Below are positions 23,260-34,108 of a DNA stretch of 64,000 nucleotides, piece by piece; within the stretch, counting starts at the first letter, position 1, and the number at the start of each line of letters is the position of its first letter. Source of the DNA: Siphonodentalium dalli (Eukaryota > Mollusca > Scaphopoda > Gadilida > Siphonodentaliidae); NCBI GenBank assembly GCA_032622095.1, contig CP136063.1, positions 118,006,723 through 118,070,722 of the forward strand, read 5' to 3'. Position numbers and translations under genes: made by a program. Under the pieces are notes generated by a model, which was given only the letters and a program-made list of their open reading frames with translations, was not told where the DNA came from and ran no database searches.

Positions 23260-24187
23260 TATGTATTTGTCAATGCGCTTTAACAACATAATTTATTTGG
23301 GTACTAATCCAGGCAATCCCCGTGCCCACAATATTGGGCTGAATTGGCGTGACGTTGGGACGTGTAACTGAAGAGAAAATCGAAAATGTTGTCGAACTTT
23401 CCGATCAAAACTTTATTGAATTCTCAAAATTGCTCACTCAGTGTATTAAAATAAAATATTATTCATATGATCTTGTGATGAATGAGGGAAAAATTGAATC
23501 AAATGACAGTTTTATTTGAGAACATTTCTAGGGCCAAAAAGAGTTAGAACAACACGGCATCCTTAGTAACACCAACACTGCAACAGCGCAGGTGTCTTGG
23601 AGTTAACTTGGAACTGTATTTGCTTCGCTGGTCAAATCATGATATTGGGCTTTTTAATTCAGTTGCATATTATTAATAGCTCAAAATCATAAAGAAGTCA
23701 AATAAATATTCTATTAGAAATAAAAATAAAGTTTGTAAATAAAAATCTGTAGAATAAAACTATATTAATATTAGATGGCTGTACACAGATCACAATTGCG
23801 AGTACATTGATTTAGTCGACTTGAAAAATAGCACCGCGACGAAGCAGTTTTCGTTTTATTACGATTTTATTATGAAATGTCGATTAAATTGTACAAAATC
23901 TACAACAAAACCCAACAAAAACATAAATATTAATAATGTAACATCCATGTTATTGTTTACATTAAAAATAAGATAATTTTGTTGTGTTATAATGCAATAT
24001 TTTTGTTGTAAACTATGACCGAAAAAAATCCCAAAACTCCTGGCGCTCTGGGGCTTTCTGGACGCTACGCGGCCGGGCGCTCTGGGGCTCTCTGAATGCT
24101 AAAGGGTTAAAGCAGGAATGTGGGTTCATTTCTCATATGAATTATAGGATAACTCGTTATTTTGTGATTCAATTATTTTTATTTTAG
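23260..24187. other. Intron sequence, no gene
   Basis: AT-rich, without a recognised repeat until the CTCTGGGGC repeats at 24040-24092 (two copies of GCGCTCTGGGGCT), which form the inner right end of the TTAA-bounded interval. A T-rich tract and TTTTAG at 24181-24187 make the next acceptor. Confidence 0.5.
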
Positions 24188-24830
24188 ATTTTTGACAAGA
24201 TTACCAGATTAGCCAAGGTTTATATAAAACTTTGCCAATGTGGTTGTGTGCTTTTTCAAGACTGGAAAGTTCGCTTCCGGTGTGAAGCTAAACGTGAAGT
24301 ATGTACTCTCGTCAGCTTTGGTTCTGATGATCAGCAGTTCAAAGGTCGAAAAGATGACAGACTGGAAGACCCATCACAGAACGTTGTTAACTTCATCAGC
24401 AACATTGCGGACTATCTCGAAAAGTGCCTCAATAATTGGCTGGAACATATCGATGATAAGAGAGATAGATATCTTGAATTGAATCATTATACCGTTGATC
24501 AGCTTGTCATTCTACAGCGTGAGCTTGCTTCAATTGGACCAGATCATCGTCCTGCCAAAGAGATTTACCCACTTCTTTCACTCATATGCCCTAACTGTTC
24601 AGAGGAGGACTTGAGAGACATCGATATCAGGGTGAAGCACAATGTGGATGAAATGGTGTCAAATGAAGGTGATTGCCATCTGATTGATGTGGATGAAGAA
24701 GACTATAATTTGCCAACAAGTGGAGAGGATCGTAGGAAACAGTGCATCGCTGAAGTCATTGACGCTGGTTACAGCACTACCGTAGCTGAGGCAGCTATTG
24801 AAAAACTTGGTCTGGATGATTTTGATGATG
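24188..24830 (+). CDS. RNF213: RNF213-like large exon (214 codons), start of a UBA-like fold
   Basis: Largest exon in the window. Acceptor ATTTTAG|ATT and donor GATG|GTATGT, phase 0 in and phase 1 out. It continues IFDKITRLAKVYIKL from the previous exon. It then reads through a Cys-containing segment (LCQCGCVLF), an acidic/helical stretch, the conserved block QLVILQRELA with YPLLSLICPNCSEEDL, and an acidic linker (DVDEEDY). The last ~33 residues, RKQCIAEVIDAGY, TVAEAAIEKLG and the acidic LDDFDDG, look like helices 1 and 2 of a UBA domain with AGY in place of the usual MGF/MGY loop. Helix 3 is in the next exon. The match to RNF213 is strong and the UBA call is inference. Confidence 0.9.
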
Positions 24831-25255
24831 GTATGTATATGGAGTGTGCATTTTTACTGTTGTCTATATTGCAAATAACATTATTCTATCCTTATGTTCT
24901 GAACATCCCTACAAATTAATTAGTGAGATACCTGCAGATACTGGCCCATATAGCATCATGTGATCACAGGGTTAATTTAGACTTTTATGCAGTGGGAAAA
25001 GTTAACAGAAATATTTTGAAAATCGTATAACTTATTTTTTATCATGAACTGAAGGTATTATCTGCAATTCTCCAGGTAGTTATAACATTGTTATAACTTT
25101 GAACAACAGACTCCATTTCGAGAGCTAGAACTTAATAACAATGGAAAATGGTTGCATGTTTGTAGCTCGTTCTCGCTACAGCATATAGCAGACAGTGTGA
25201 TATTTTTAGTCAAGTATTTTTCAAAACTATGGGACTTAGTTTTTCCTTTTGTTAG

Positions 25256-25861
25256 CTATTTTGATCGTTCATGACTGTCAGCAAGATAACTCAAACAAAC
25301 TTTGACCGATTTCAACAATATTTGGTATATGAGTCTAGGATCACCTTAGATAGGAGCTTTTAAATTTGAACTCTTTTATTTTTGATAAAAAACATGGCTG
25401 CTGGCAGCCATCTTGGATTTTGTTCTTTGCATGACTAAATCATTTAGCACATCCTACAAAGCATATTCCTCATCCGATGATCAACAAACTTCATATGGAT
25501 ACTTGGGGTGAACTCTAGATGGGTACTTTGATTTTACTCTTTGTATGACAAAATTCTTTAGCACACCTTACATGTCGCATTTCTCATCCAATTGTCACCA
25601 AGCTCATATGGATCTTCGTGGTGACCTCTAGATGGGAGCATAATTTTTTCCCCAATTTTTTTTGAAAAAACAAGGCCACCAGCAGCCATCTTGGATTTTA
25701 AATGTGAATCCATCAGCACACCCTGTAGCCCACCTTTATTGGAGAATTTCTTTGAAACTTTATAGGCTTGTTTAGGATTACCTCCAGATGGGAGCTATAA
25801 AATTTGAATGATATTCAATGAAAAACATGGCCACCGACAGCCATCTTGGATTTTGATCTTT
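25256..25861 (+). repeat. Chimeric repeat: other family 5' part joined to pearl-like units
   Basis: The left part (AACTCAAACAAACTTTGACCG, GGTATATGAGTCTAGG) is of the GGTATATGAG family seen at 143-252 and 6973-7460. From about 25350 it runs into pearl-like units (AACATGGCTGC, CAGCCATCTTGGATTTT, TTTGCATGACTAAATC, GGGTGACCTCTAGATGGGAGC). The 5' AGCTCAACTT and 3' hairpin ends are both missing. Confidence 0.65.
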
Positions 25862-26060
25862 AGCCTGAATTTAGTGTGTCTGACATTTGCAGAATGAGGT
25901 CCCCAGAGGGTGAATTTAGTGTCGATATTCTGCACGGAGGCTAGCATCACCAGTTCCCTTCTGTTCAGTTTCTATATCCCCTAATTTTCAGAAGATAAAA
26001 TGCATAATCAAAGTGACTTAATGGGTGAGCATCACCAACTTCAACATATTTAGCAGTGAA
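25862..26060. mobile_element. GAGGTCC MITE, partial copy
   Basis: It starts GCCTGAATTTAGTGTGTCTGAC then GCAGAATGAGGTCCCC, like the copies at 9637 and 26360. The first hairpin is cut after 'ggctagcatcacca' and the right terminal repeat is missing. It abuts the exon at 26114. Confidence 0.7.
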
Positions 26061-26113
26061 GAGGCTAAATCAATGTCTGTTTGTTTGCTAACAAGGTGTC
26101 ACTTCAATTCCAG

Positions 26114-26288
26114 TGATAATATGGTGCATGGACCATGCTGATGAATACAAGAATCAGGCTCCGTCTCCAGTGAAAGAAGATTCTGAGATGTTACCCGATA
26201 TGCAGTTCAAAAGCCTTTTACCAGAGAACACTACTGCCTCTCTATCATCAATTAAAGCTGATATTTTTCAAGGCATCACTTCTCACAG
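26114..26288 (+). CDS. RNF213: RNF213-like exon, end of the UBA-like fold
   Basis: Acceptor AATTCCAG|TG and donor CACAG|GTGCGT, phase 1 in and phase 2 out. The split codon G|TG gives Val. VIIWCMDHADEYKNQ completes the three-helix UBA-like pattern begun in the previous exon (W and H/D-E of helix 3, as in USP5-type UBA domains). A Pro/Ser-rich acidic linker (APSPVKEDSEMLPD) and IKADIFQGITSHR follow. Family proteins known to me do not carry an annotated UBA at this place. This may be a lineage feature or convergent helical sequence. Confidence 0.85.
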
Positions 26289-26359
26289 GTGCGTTGCATG
26301 GAAGGTAGAAAAGCTAATGCTAAAATACTGTTTTCTGTATGAAAATATCATGGTAACAT

Positions 26360-26768
26360 GCCTGAATTTAGTGTGTCTGACATTTGCAGAATGAAGTCCC
26401 CAGAGGGTGAATTTAGTTATGCTATTTCACATGGTGGGCTAGCATCACCAAATTCACACTCTGGGGACCTCATTCTGCTTACACCTCATCTTCTGGGAAG
26501 TATCTATAGTATCAGACGAACATTGTTTTGAGTTACTTTTTCTCTTCTGTTGAATTTTCTGTTCAAGGTGACTAATGAGTGAACATCACCAACTTCAACT
26601 TGCGAACTTCAGTCTGATCATAGATCTCCCATATCAGTTTAGGCCTAAGCAGAATGAGGTCCCCGGAGGTTGAACTTGGTAATGCTAGCCCACTGTGCGA
26701 ATGTAGCCTCACTAAATTCACCCTCTGGGGGACCTCATTCAGCAAATATCAGACACTATCAAGGCTTG
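26360..26768. mobile_element. GAGGTCC MITE, copy 2 (complete)
   Basis: Bounded by GCCTGAATTTAGTGTGTCTG (26361) and an inverted ATCAGACACTATCAAGGC (to ~26766). Two internal hairpins of the GAATGAGGTCCCC / GGGGACCTCATTC type. Same layout and length as the copy at 9637-10055. It begins 72 bp after an exon. Confidence 0.8.
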
Positions 26769-26944
26769 CATGGATTGACTGAAATTGAAATGTTGTTTGC
26801 TTTAAAATATGACATGGATGCTAAGCTGTGCCACCAATTGTGCCCAAACTTTCAAGACTTAAATTAATATCGATTATGTCTCCACAGTCCACCAAGCACC
26901 CATGCATTCATTGAAAAATTACAGGTTTCTAAATTTTTGGCTAA

Positions 26945-28045
26945 TATAACTTAACCCTTTTCCCAATAGTGCATGTAGTTAGACAGCGTCGTATAGACAA
27001 CGTCGCCAGGTTAGCCAACAGGTAATTAAGACAAATAACGTTATGATATAGATGTGTGTTTCCAGGTATGTACTAGTATATATATTATGTGTATCAAAGA
27101 ACAACAACCATCATGCTGTCACTTAAGATTGATCTATGAATAGTTGTTCATGTTGGTATATTAATGGAAAGACAAACCTGTTGACGAACTAAATATGTGC
27201 CCATAAACAACTGTTTATCTTCATTTTATCACAAATAAGCAGTTAAAACATAAAATCCAAATCCACTGTCGGTTTATGGTATCCTTTGTTTACTCATGGA
27301 CTCGTTATTGAAAGAAAATAAATAATTCATGATATTTAATAGCAAAAAGCCTTATAAATACAAATAATTATACCAAAAGACTTCATATTTTATTTGAATT
27401 AATCATATAAACCATGATTTAACAATTCATACAAACACTTTTGATAAAAATGGCTATTATTGGCAATTACGCCGCAATGTTTCTTTGATTTTTGTGCAAA
27501 AAAAACACGATGTTCAATGACCTTGTGTGTTGTCCGTCCCTATGATCATGTTTTCATTGACAACCAATGAAATTGATTATTTGAACTGATTTCATTTTAT
27601 CAAGTTTTGGGGTGGAGATTCCCATTCTATCTGAATTAGATTTGACTGAGCTGAAAGTCTTCAAACTTCTAACTTAGCCATCAGATGTTGGCAACATCGC
27701 TAATGCCGCTCTTATGGTGTTCGTCATTTTATCGATATTGCATTGATAAAAGTACCCTTTTACCTGAATATACATTGTAATTATATATTCACACAAAGAA
27801 TCTTCCCAGTATGAAATTTAGATCTAACTGATACTCTGCCAAGTTGTTATTTGCATGCAAACTCTAACCACACATTTATTTAGAAGCACTTCCATGGGCT
27901 GACTTGACGTCAAACCAGGAGACCTTTACTTCATATTGATTTCTTTCAAGTTCGATTAGGGTCGGTGGCAGCTGCGCAGTGTATTTTCAAATATGTTATT
28001 GAACAGATGGATATAATGCAGTAATATTTTCATGAATTTATTGTA
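26945..28045 (+). repeat. Dispersed repeat A, copy 2
   Basis: Colinear with 13430-14045 but longer. Shared blocks are CCCAATAG...TGTAGTTA, GTTAGCCAACAGGTA, GACGAACTAAATATGTGCCC, TATTTAGAAGCACT, and GACGTCAAACCAGGAGA. The extra sequence at 27420-27870 is absent from copy 1. It starts TTAACCCTTTTCCCAATAG, a possible TTAA-type left end. Confidence 0.75.
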
Positions 28046-28365
28046 GTAATTTTGTTGATTATATTCAAAACGTTTTCAAATATTATGTGTTTAGAATCTC
28101 CTGAGATCACAACAACACAATGGCATTCATAGTTAGAACCGGAAATAATATTCTGATTCTGGACATAACCTGATTTCGCAAAGTAAATTGTTCAATAAAA
28201 GGAGAAAAATCCGCTTTGAGTCAACAATGTGCAATTACAATGTTGGAGTTCTAAAGTTTAACAACAATTGTTACACTTAATCAATATGTTTCACAACATT
28301 TTGTTTGCTTGAGCAGTTCACCTATTATTTAGACAAATATCGTTTTTGTTGCAATCTACTACCAG

Positions 28366-28860
28366 TACCATGTGTTTCTGTTTGTTTTCATTTTGTCGGC
28401 CAAAATGAGAATTCTATGTCAACATTTGTGATGTACAGGAAGGAAAGATGTAAATGTGTGCCTTCATTATATTTTTAATTGATTTAAATAGATTTGATTC
28501 TAAATATTTGTTCTTATCACAATGGCTGAAGTAACAATGGAACTCGACAGGAATAAGATCCCAGTTATGCTGATATTTTGCTTATATGTGGCCTATTTAG
28601 GACTGGGAAAAATATAGGAAATAATACATAATCCAATATAAATATCACTTTCTAGTGGTCAGATGTTACATAGATTGCCCTCGCGGCCCTGCATAACACA
28701 TTCAACAAGGAAGCGTTTCTGACAACAAATTTTGTCTTCTTCGCAACCACGTGTTTCTATTTCGTTTTGGCAGCCAAAACGAGTATTCTATGTCAACATT
28801 TTGTAATCCAAAGGCTATCAAAGGAAGAAAGGATGTAATATGTGTCCTTCATTATCTTAA
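28366..28860 (+). repeat. Direct duplication (~110 bp arms)
   Basis: 28366-28475 and 28741-28860 share CACGTGTTTCT, GGC.GCCAAAA.GAG.ATTCTA and TGTCAACATTT..., then the GGAAAGATGTAA.TGTGT.CCTTCATTAT segment. A spacer of ~270 bp separates them. The left copy has 'accatgtgtttc' for 'accacgtgtttc'. Confidence 0.7.
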
Positions 28861-28951
28861 CTATCAACAGAACAAACAGAATCGGTCAATTGTCATTATA
28901 GCTCTTTTTAATCGTGTCTCAAATCTGAGTGTTGAAAATGCAAAAAATTGA

Positions 28952-29066
28952 AGATGTCAAAAGATGATATGGACCCTACAACAAAAGATGTCACAAGCCG
29001 ATATGGATGCTACAACAAAAGACGTCAAAAGCCGATATGGATGCCACAACAAAATATGTCAAAAGA
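28952..29066 (+). repeat. ~36-bp minisatellite, about 3 copies
   Basis: Units with GATATGGATGC.ACAACAAAA and GACGTCAAAAGCC repeat three times with small changes. It lies between two exons with no coding role apparent. Confidence 0.8.
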
Positions 29067-29358
29067 TGATACATTGGAATAAGGATTAAGAAATGAATGT
29101 TGTGTGGGTGTGTTTTATTGAAGAATACAACACTGTGGCTGATTGTGTGAACTTGCAAAGAATGTTTCACTTAGAAATTTCCATTTCCATTTCTTTTCAG
29201 ATTAAGATAACTCCAAATGTTTTGGTATCTTTCTAAAATGCAATTTGAAACAGGCCATCTGGAATATTATGCAAACTGTTGCTGTGCTCATGTTGAAACA
29301 TGAGAAATCTTTTCTTTACTAGTAGTTGTATTTTTTTCCCTTTCTTCAATGTTTACAG

Positions 29359-29495
29359 GCATGTAACTGCTGATCCAATGATGAAGTCACTAAGGGAAGT
29401 TTGGTCGAAATTTCTTAATGCTATTTCATCAAGTGTTTCTGATTACTTGAGTGTGGAACATCTGGGTATTTTCCTTCAGCAGCTAATGAAGAAAG
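29359..29495 (+). CDS. RNF213: RNF213-like exon (DYLSVEHLGIFLQQL)
   Basis: Acceptor TTTACAG|G and donor AAAG|GTATAT, phase 2 in and phase 1 out. The split codon AG|G gives Arg. Reads HVTADPMMKSLREVWSKFLN then SSVSDYLSVEHLGIFLQQLM, a well conserved helical RNF213 block just N-terminal of the first AAA modules. The open frame continues past the donor for about a dozen codons, but the conserved continuation DELYNLVLSLY starts at 34002 in the matching phase. Confidence 0.9.
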
Positions 29496-29564
29496 GTATA
29501 TATTATATTTCATCTACCACTAGTTTTGTAAAGTAATACCTCAAAGTATATGTTCAGTAATTAT

Positions 29565-30594
29565 ACCCACTTTAAAAAAAAATGGGGGTATACTGTTTTG
29601 CACCTGTCCGTCCGTCCGTACGTCCGTCCGATGTCTGTTCATGTCATAACTTGAACAGTAGTGCTCGGATCTCAATGAAATTTTGTGTGGCTGTTCATTA
29701 CTATGATGGCATTCAATAGAGGGTTACATTGTTTTGTTCGGATTTTCCATTCTATAGTTATTCATCTTTGTTTATATTGAAATGTTGGATTTTTGGTCTG
29801 TCTGGTGTCTGTTCATGTCCTAACTTCAACAGTTGTGATGGGATCTCAAAGAAATTTGGTACGGATGTTCACTACTATGAGGACATTAATAAGAGGGTTC
29901 CATTGTTTTGTTCGGATTTTCCATTCTAGAGTTATACATCTTTGTTTATCTGGAAATGTTGGCTTTTTTGTCCGTCTGGTGTCTGTTCATGTCGTAACTT
30001 CAACAGTTGTGCTGTGATCTCAATGAAATTTGGTATGGATGTTCACTACTATGAGGACATTAAAAAGAGGGTTCCATTGTTTTGTTCGGATTTTCCGTTC
30101 TAGAGTTATACATCTTTGTTTATCTGGAAATGTTGGCTTTTTGGTCCGTCTGGTGTCTGTTCATGTCGTAACTTCAACAGTTGTGCTGGGATCTCAATGG
30201 AATTTGGTATGGATGATCACCACTATGAGGACATTCAATAGAGGGTTCCATTGTTCTGCTCCGCTTTTCCATTCTAGAGTTATTCATCTGTGTTTATCTG
30301 GAAATGTTGGTTGTTTGGTCCATCAGATGTCTGTTCAGCTCATAACTTGAACAGTAATGCTCGGATCTCAATGAAAAATTTTGTATGGATGTTCACCACT
30401 ATGAGGACATTTAATGGCACATTCAAATATTTGTTTTGTTTTTATTGTTCTATAGTTACTCATCTTTGTTTATATGAAAATGCTGGTGTTTGGGTCCATC
30501 TGTCTGAGTATAGCCCTCATAAGTTATAGATATGCCCACACTAGGCGGTATGCCACGAGGGGGTATGCACCGGACGACAGTCCATCTCTTGTTT
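29565..30594 (+). repeat. TATACCC/GGGTATAC element with ~180-bp tandem array
   Basis: It begins ATTATACCCAC...GGGGGTATACTG, a short hairpin, then (GTCC)n. About five units of ~180 bp follow, each with ATCTCAATGAAATTTGGTATG, GGATGTTCACTACTATGAGG, TTCCATTGTTTTGTTCGGAT, TCTAGAGTTAT.CATCTTTG and TTTATCTGGAAATGTTGG. It ends CCACGAGGGGGTATGCACC, CAGTCC and CTCTTGTTT. Related copies lie at 32200-32800 and 61806-62632. The overlapping open frames here are the array read in different registers, not genes. Confidence 0.85.
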
Positions 30595-30904
30595 CCAATA
30601 ATTTAAAATTATAAACTGTAATTTCACTGAATGCTGTAAAACGATTAGCCATTAAGGGTATTCTTCAATAAATTTAATGGTGTTGGTCACTCTTCCAGAA
30701 AGTATTGGTGTGTCATCTAATTTCGAGACAACAGCCCCACATGTGTTTAAAGATGCCATTCCTGTTGATTTCAGTTGACTGATCTAATGAAAATGAAGTT
30801 GTTATGTGACTGTGATTGACAGATATTAGTTCCCAAGACTTGCTTGTAGCTGGCATTGAATGTATCTAATTTTATTGAAATGTATCGGTAAAATTAGTCA
30901 TTTT

Positions 30905-31906
30905 AGCTCAACATTACTTGTAAAGGTTGAGCTATTGCCATGGCTTGGTATCCGACGTCCGTGTGTGTGTGTGTGGAGACATCCATCGACAATTTCCATT
31001 ACCACAGGCTACGGGTCGTACCTTTGGTCGGATCATTATCAAAGTTGTCATGGCTGTTGACATTGACATGTAGATTGGAACGAGTCATTTTGGGGTCATT
31101 CGGCAAAAAAACATGGCCCCCAGTGGCCATCTTGGATTTCAAATTTCAATCCATTAGCAAGGGCTACTGTTTGTCTGGACATCATGAAATTTGTCATGGA
31201 TGTTAATGTTGACATGTAGATGGGAACGAGTCATTTTGGGGTAATTCGGCCAAAAAGAATGGACTCCAGTGGCCATCTTGAATTTCAAAATTCAATCCAT
31301 TAGCACGGGCTACAGGCCAGAGTGTTCATCTTATCATCATGAAATTTGTCGTGGAAGTTAATATTGACATGTAGATGGGAACGAGTCATTTTGGGTTCAT
31401 TCGGCCATAAAACATGGCTGCCGGCTGCCACCTTGGATTTTACTCTTTGCTTGACTAATCCTTTGACATGGGGGCTACAGGTCGTGCCTTTGGTAAGATC
31501 ATTATGAAATTTGTCATGGCTGTTAACATTGACATGTAGATGGGAACGAGTCATTTTGGGGTCTTTCGGACATAAAACATGTTCGCTGGCAGCCATCTTG
31601 GATTTTACTCTTTGCATGACTAAATCCTTTGGCACACCCTACAGTCCACTTCCCTCATCCGATTGTCACCAAACTTCATATTAATCTTGATATTGATCTA
31701 CTAGCTATCAAATGTTTTTGAATTTCATTGGAAAACATAGCCGCCAGCAACCATCTTGGATTTTACTTTATATATATCTCTTCATGTTGATAATCTAGTA
31801 TTACTTGGACCTTTCAACTTTCCGCATTCCTAATCGCTCCATTGACTGGAACAGATGAAATTATTCCCTCTCCAAGTTGAGCTGCAGTGTCATTGACACT
31901 TTCATT
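30905..31906 (+). mobile_element. Pearl-like modular repeat element, copy 4
   Basis: TTTTAGCTCAACATTACTTGTAAAGG start, TCCG(TG)n, five to six units with GATGGGAACGAGTCATTTTG, AAACATGG and CCATCTTGGATTT. It ends AAGTTGAGCTGCA-GTGTCATTGACAC-TTTCATT at 31906. Shorter than copies 1 and 3 because it has fewer core units. Confidence 0.8.
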
Positions 31907-31929
31907 TACCAATACTGCAGTCGGTGCTC

Positions 31930-32112
31930 ATTTGCGGAAATTCCAAAATTCGCAGAGGTCCCTTAAAGTTAGAGAACAGAACCTTAAAAGGGTGACCAGT
32001 GTATGTATATCAATTAAGAGTTATTTTAAATGAATAACTACACTAGAATCGATAATAGTGGCTTGTTCTGTCAATTATAATCAGGGACCTCCACAAAGGG
32101 ACCTCCGCAAAT
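31930..32112. repeat. Small inverted-repeat segment (TTTGCGGA...TCCGCAAA)
   Basis: TTTGCGGA at 31931 and TCCGCAAA at 32104, each next to GGTCCCTT or GGGACCTCC, bracket ~180 bp directly behind the pearl-like copy. Possible tiny MITE. The arms are short and the pairing may be chance. Confidence 0.3.
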
Positions 32113-32196
32113 CATCAGCCCTGTGCGCATGCTAGGTACCATGAATCTGTTTACATTTTGACAAACACCTGCTTTCGATTAAATAATAAATCATAA

Positions 32197-32800
32197 TAAT
32201 ACCCCCACTCTCGGGGGTATACTAGATTGACTCTGTTCGTCTGGACATTTATCCATCCGTTTAGACATCCATCCGTCCAGCCGGGCAGATATCTCAAACA
32301 CCAGTTTCGGATCTTCACTACTATGAGGGCATTCGATGGAGTGTTCAATCATTTTTTCCGGATTTCCGTTCTAGAGTCATTCATATTTGTTTATCTGGAA
32401 ATGTTAGTTTTTTTGTATGTCCGAGCAGATATCTCCACCACCGGTTGACGAATCTCTATGATATTTGGTATGAATGTTCACTACTATTACAGCAATCAAT
32501 TGAGAGTTCAATTGTTTTTTTTCCGGTTTTCAATTCTAGAGTTATTTATCTTTGTTTATTTGGAAGTGTTGGATTTTTGTCTGCATCTCCACCACCGGTT
32601 CACTGATATCAATGAAATTTGGTATGGATGTTCACTACAATGATGGCAATCAATTAAATGTTCAATCGTTTTGTTCGTATTTCCGTTCTAGAGTTATTTA
32701 TCTTTGTTTATTTGAAATGGTGGGTTTTTTTCCCCATCCGAGCAGATATCTCAACCATACTTTGTTGTTTAAGGTGGCTATGTAACCTCTTGTTTGTGCT
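32197..32800 (+). repeat. TATACCC-type element, second copy
   Basis: ATAATACCCCCACTCTCGGGGGTATACTAG hairpin start, TCCATCCGTTT, then three units with the ATATTTGGTATGAATGTTCA, TTCTAGAGTTATT.ATC and TTTGTTTATTTGG landmarks, and a CCTCTTGTTTG end. Divergent relative of 29565-30594. Confidence 0.75.
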
Positions 32801-33394
32801 TAATGTTTGTTGCTTTTCTGTAATTTAGGATCTTTTTAATCGGTTAGAGCAGTACTGGAAAATTCATGCGCAATACATGTTTAGTTTGACAAAATCCACG
32901 CAAAACTAACGCACCTGGCAGTGTGTTGAGGAATATGAGAGAATTGGCGGAGTAGCTTAGCAAAAAAGTACTGTATAGCATATATTTAACGTTAATCGAT
33001 TTGCATTATGAATTAAATATTATTCATGCAGCAGCTGGATTTGATAAAAGTCACCTTTATATCTGATATAAGATGCACATTTGATTTTTCTTTTAATCTT
33101 GAATCTGAGTACGTGCAATGGGAAAGAAGTGCACACATAATGATGATCCAGGAATGTCCCATTGTCATAATTTTGTAGGGGTGATAGACTAGTATGGGAC
33201 TTTTTCCGATGAGAAATCCCTCCAGATCGTCTATGCTCTGGGGTAAACAACGACATTTGTGTGTTGCTTTCATACAACAAAAATTGAACGTAAAACTTCT
33301 CAATCAGTACCGATTGACTTACCAACTCTTGGACATTGATTGGTAGAATCGGTACCATTCATGATGCTCTATCGTAATTTTGCTATCCAACTTT

Positions 33395-33518
33395 CCGATT
33401 GTTTTCTGATTCACATCTGGTATTAATAAACATTTAAACAATCCGCATTCCGTATCGCTCAATTGACTGTAATATATGACATTATCCCCTCTCCACAGTT
33501 CATTGACACTTTCGTTGC
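33395..33518 (+). repeat. Truncated 3' end of a pearl-like element
   Basis: GGTATTAATAAACATTTAAACAAT, CGCTCAATTGACTGTAA, ATTATCCCCTCTCCACAG and TTCATTGACACTTTCGTT correspond to the last ~120 bp of the complete copies. The 5' end and core are absent. Confidence 0.7.
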
Positions 33519-34001
33519 TACTAACTTCCAATTAGCTGTAAAAACAATGCAGCTATGTAATGTGTTATTTACATAGTTCATAAAAGGTTGATAATGAAAA
33601 CCACATTTCTTCTTTTCTTATAGAGACTAGGAATATCAATAGAAAGGTACCACCAATGCTGAGAGAGGATGCACCAAACCTTCTTATGTGTCACAAAGGT
33701 AACAGTCATAACATTAAAGTCACAACATTCTGTTGCAAACTGATACTCGGATAATAAGGTAGAATATACTTGCATGAAGAATGTACCATTCAACTCCAGT
33801 TGCCAAAACCTTACAACACTTCTTGTGCCATTTAATAAAATATCACAACTGAACTACATGGAATTGTAATCTATTTTTTATTTGGTTTAAAATATAAAAT
33901 GTCAATAAACACAAAAAGGCCAATCTGTCAATGAAAGGCACCATGCTTTCTATTAAGAGTATGACTTCTATTACCTTGTAACGTCACATATTTTTTTTCA
34001 G

Positions 34002-34108
34002 ATGAGCTGTATAATTTGGTGTTATCACTATACATGTATGATGAGGATCAGCTCATACCACAGCCAGATGAAGTTCTCCTCTGTACAGAGAAGACCACAG
34101 CTGAGCAG
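34002..34108 (+). CDS. RNF213: RNF213-like exon (DEVLLCTEKTTAEQ)
   Basis: Acceptor T8-CAG|AT and donor GAGCAG|GTATTT, phase 1 in, phase 0 out. The split codon G|AT gives Asp. Reads DELYNLVLSLYMYDEDQLIP then QPDEVLLCTEKTTAEQ. The family hallmark PxxDEVLLCTxxTTxEQV lies at the lead-in to the first AAA module and is completed by the Val that opens the next exon. Confidence 0.92.

Larger units (their letters stand above)
19507..24106. mobile_element. TTAA-bounded 4.6 kb interval with CCCTTTA ends
   Basis: TTAA (19503-19506) CCCTTTACCCAACAG at the left and TAAAGGG TTAA (24107-24110) at the right. The left end shares CCCTTTACCCAACA with the clear TTAA element at 39069. The inverted match is only 7 bp, so pairing of these two ends is uncertain. 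It contains a nested pearl-like copy (20824-22763) and a duplicated segment, plus AT-rich sequence. No transposase is recognised. The right end lies 81 bp before an exon. Confidence 0.4.
24831..26113 (+). other. RNF213-like intron, 1.3 kb
   Basis: GTATGT donor and TTCCAG acceptor. 24950-25240 holds nothing recognisable. The rest is the hybrid repeat (25256-25861) and a partial MITE. Confidence 0.85.
26289..29358 (+). other. RNF213-like intron, 3.1 kb
   Basis: GTGCGT donor and TTTACAG acceptor. It contains a complete GAGGTCC MITE, dispersed repeat A copy 2, a duplicated CCAAAACGAG segment and a short minisatellite. No coding sequence was recognised in the remainder (26770-26940, 28040-28360, 29070-29340). 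Confidence 0.85.
29496..34001 (+). other. RNF213-like intron, 4.5 kb
   Basis: GTATAT donor, TTTTTTTTCAG acceptor. It holds a TATACCC-type tandem array, a pearl-like copy, a second TATACCC-type array and a truncated pearl-like 3' end. 30600-30900, 32810-33390 and 33520-33990 show nothing recognisable. Confidence 0.85.

Noticed and set aside
29729-30529. Overlapping open frames with a repeated Phe/Val-rich peptide, membrane-protein-like
   Set aside because: They are ~180-bp array units read in several registers. The same array elsewhere is full of stops.
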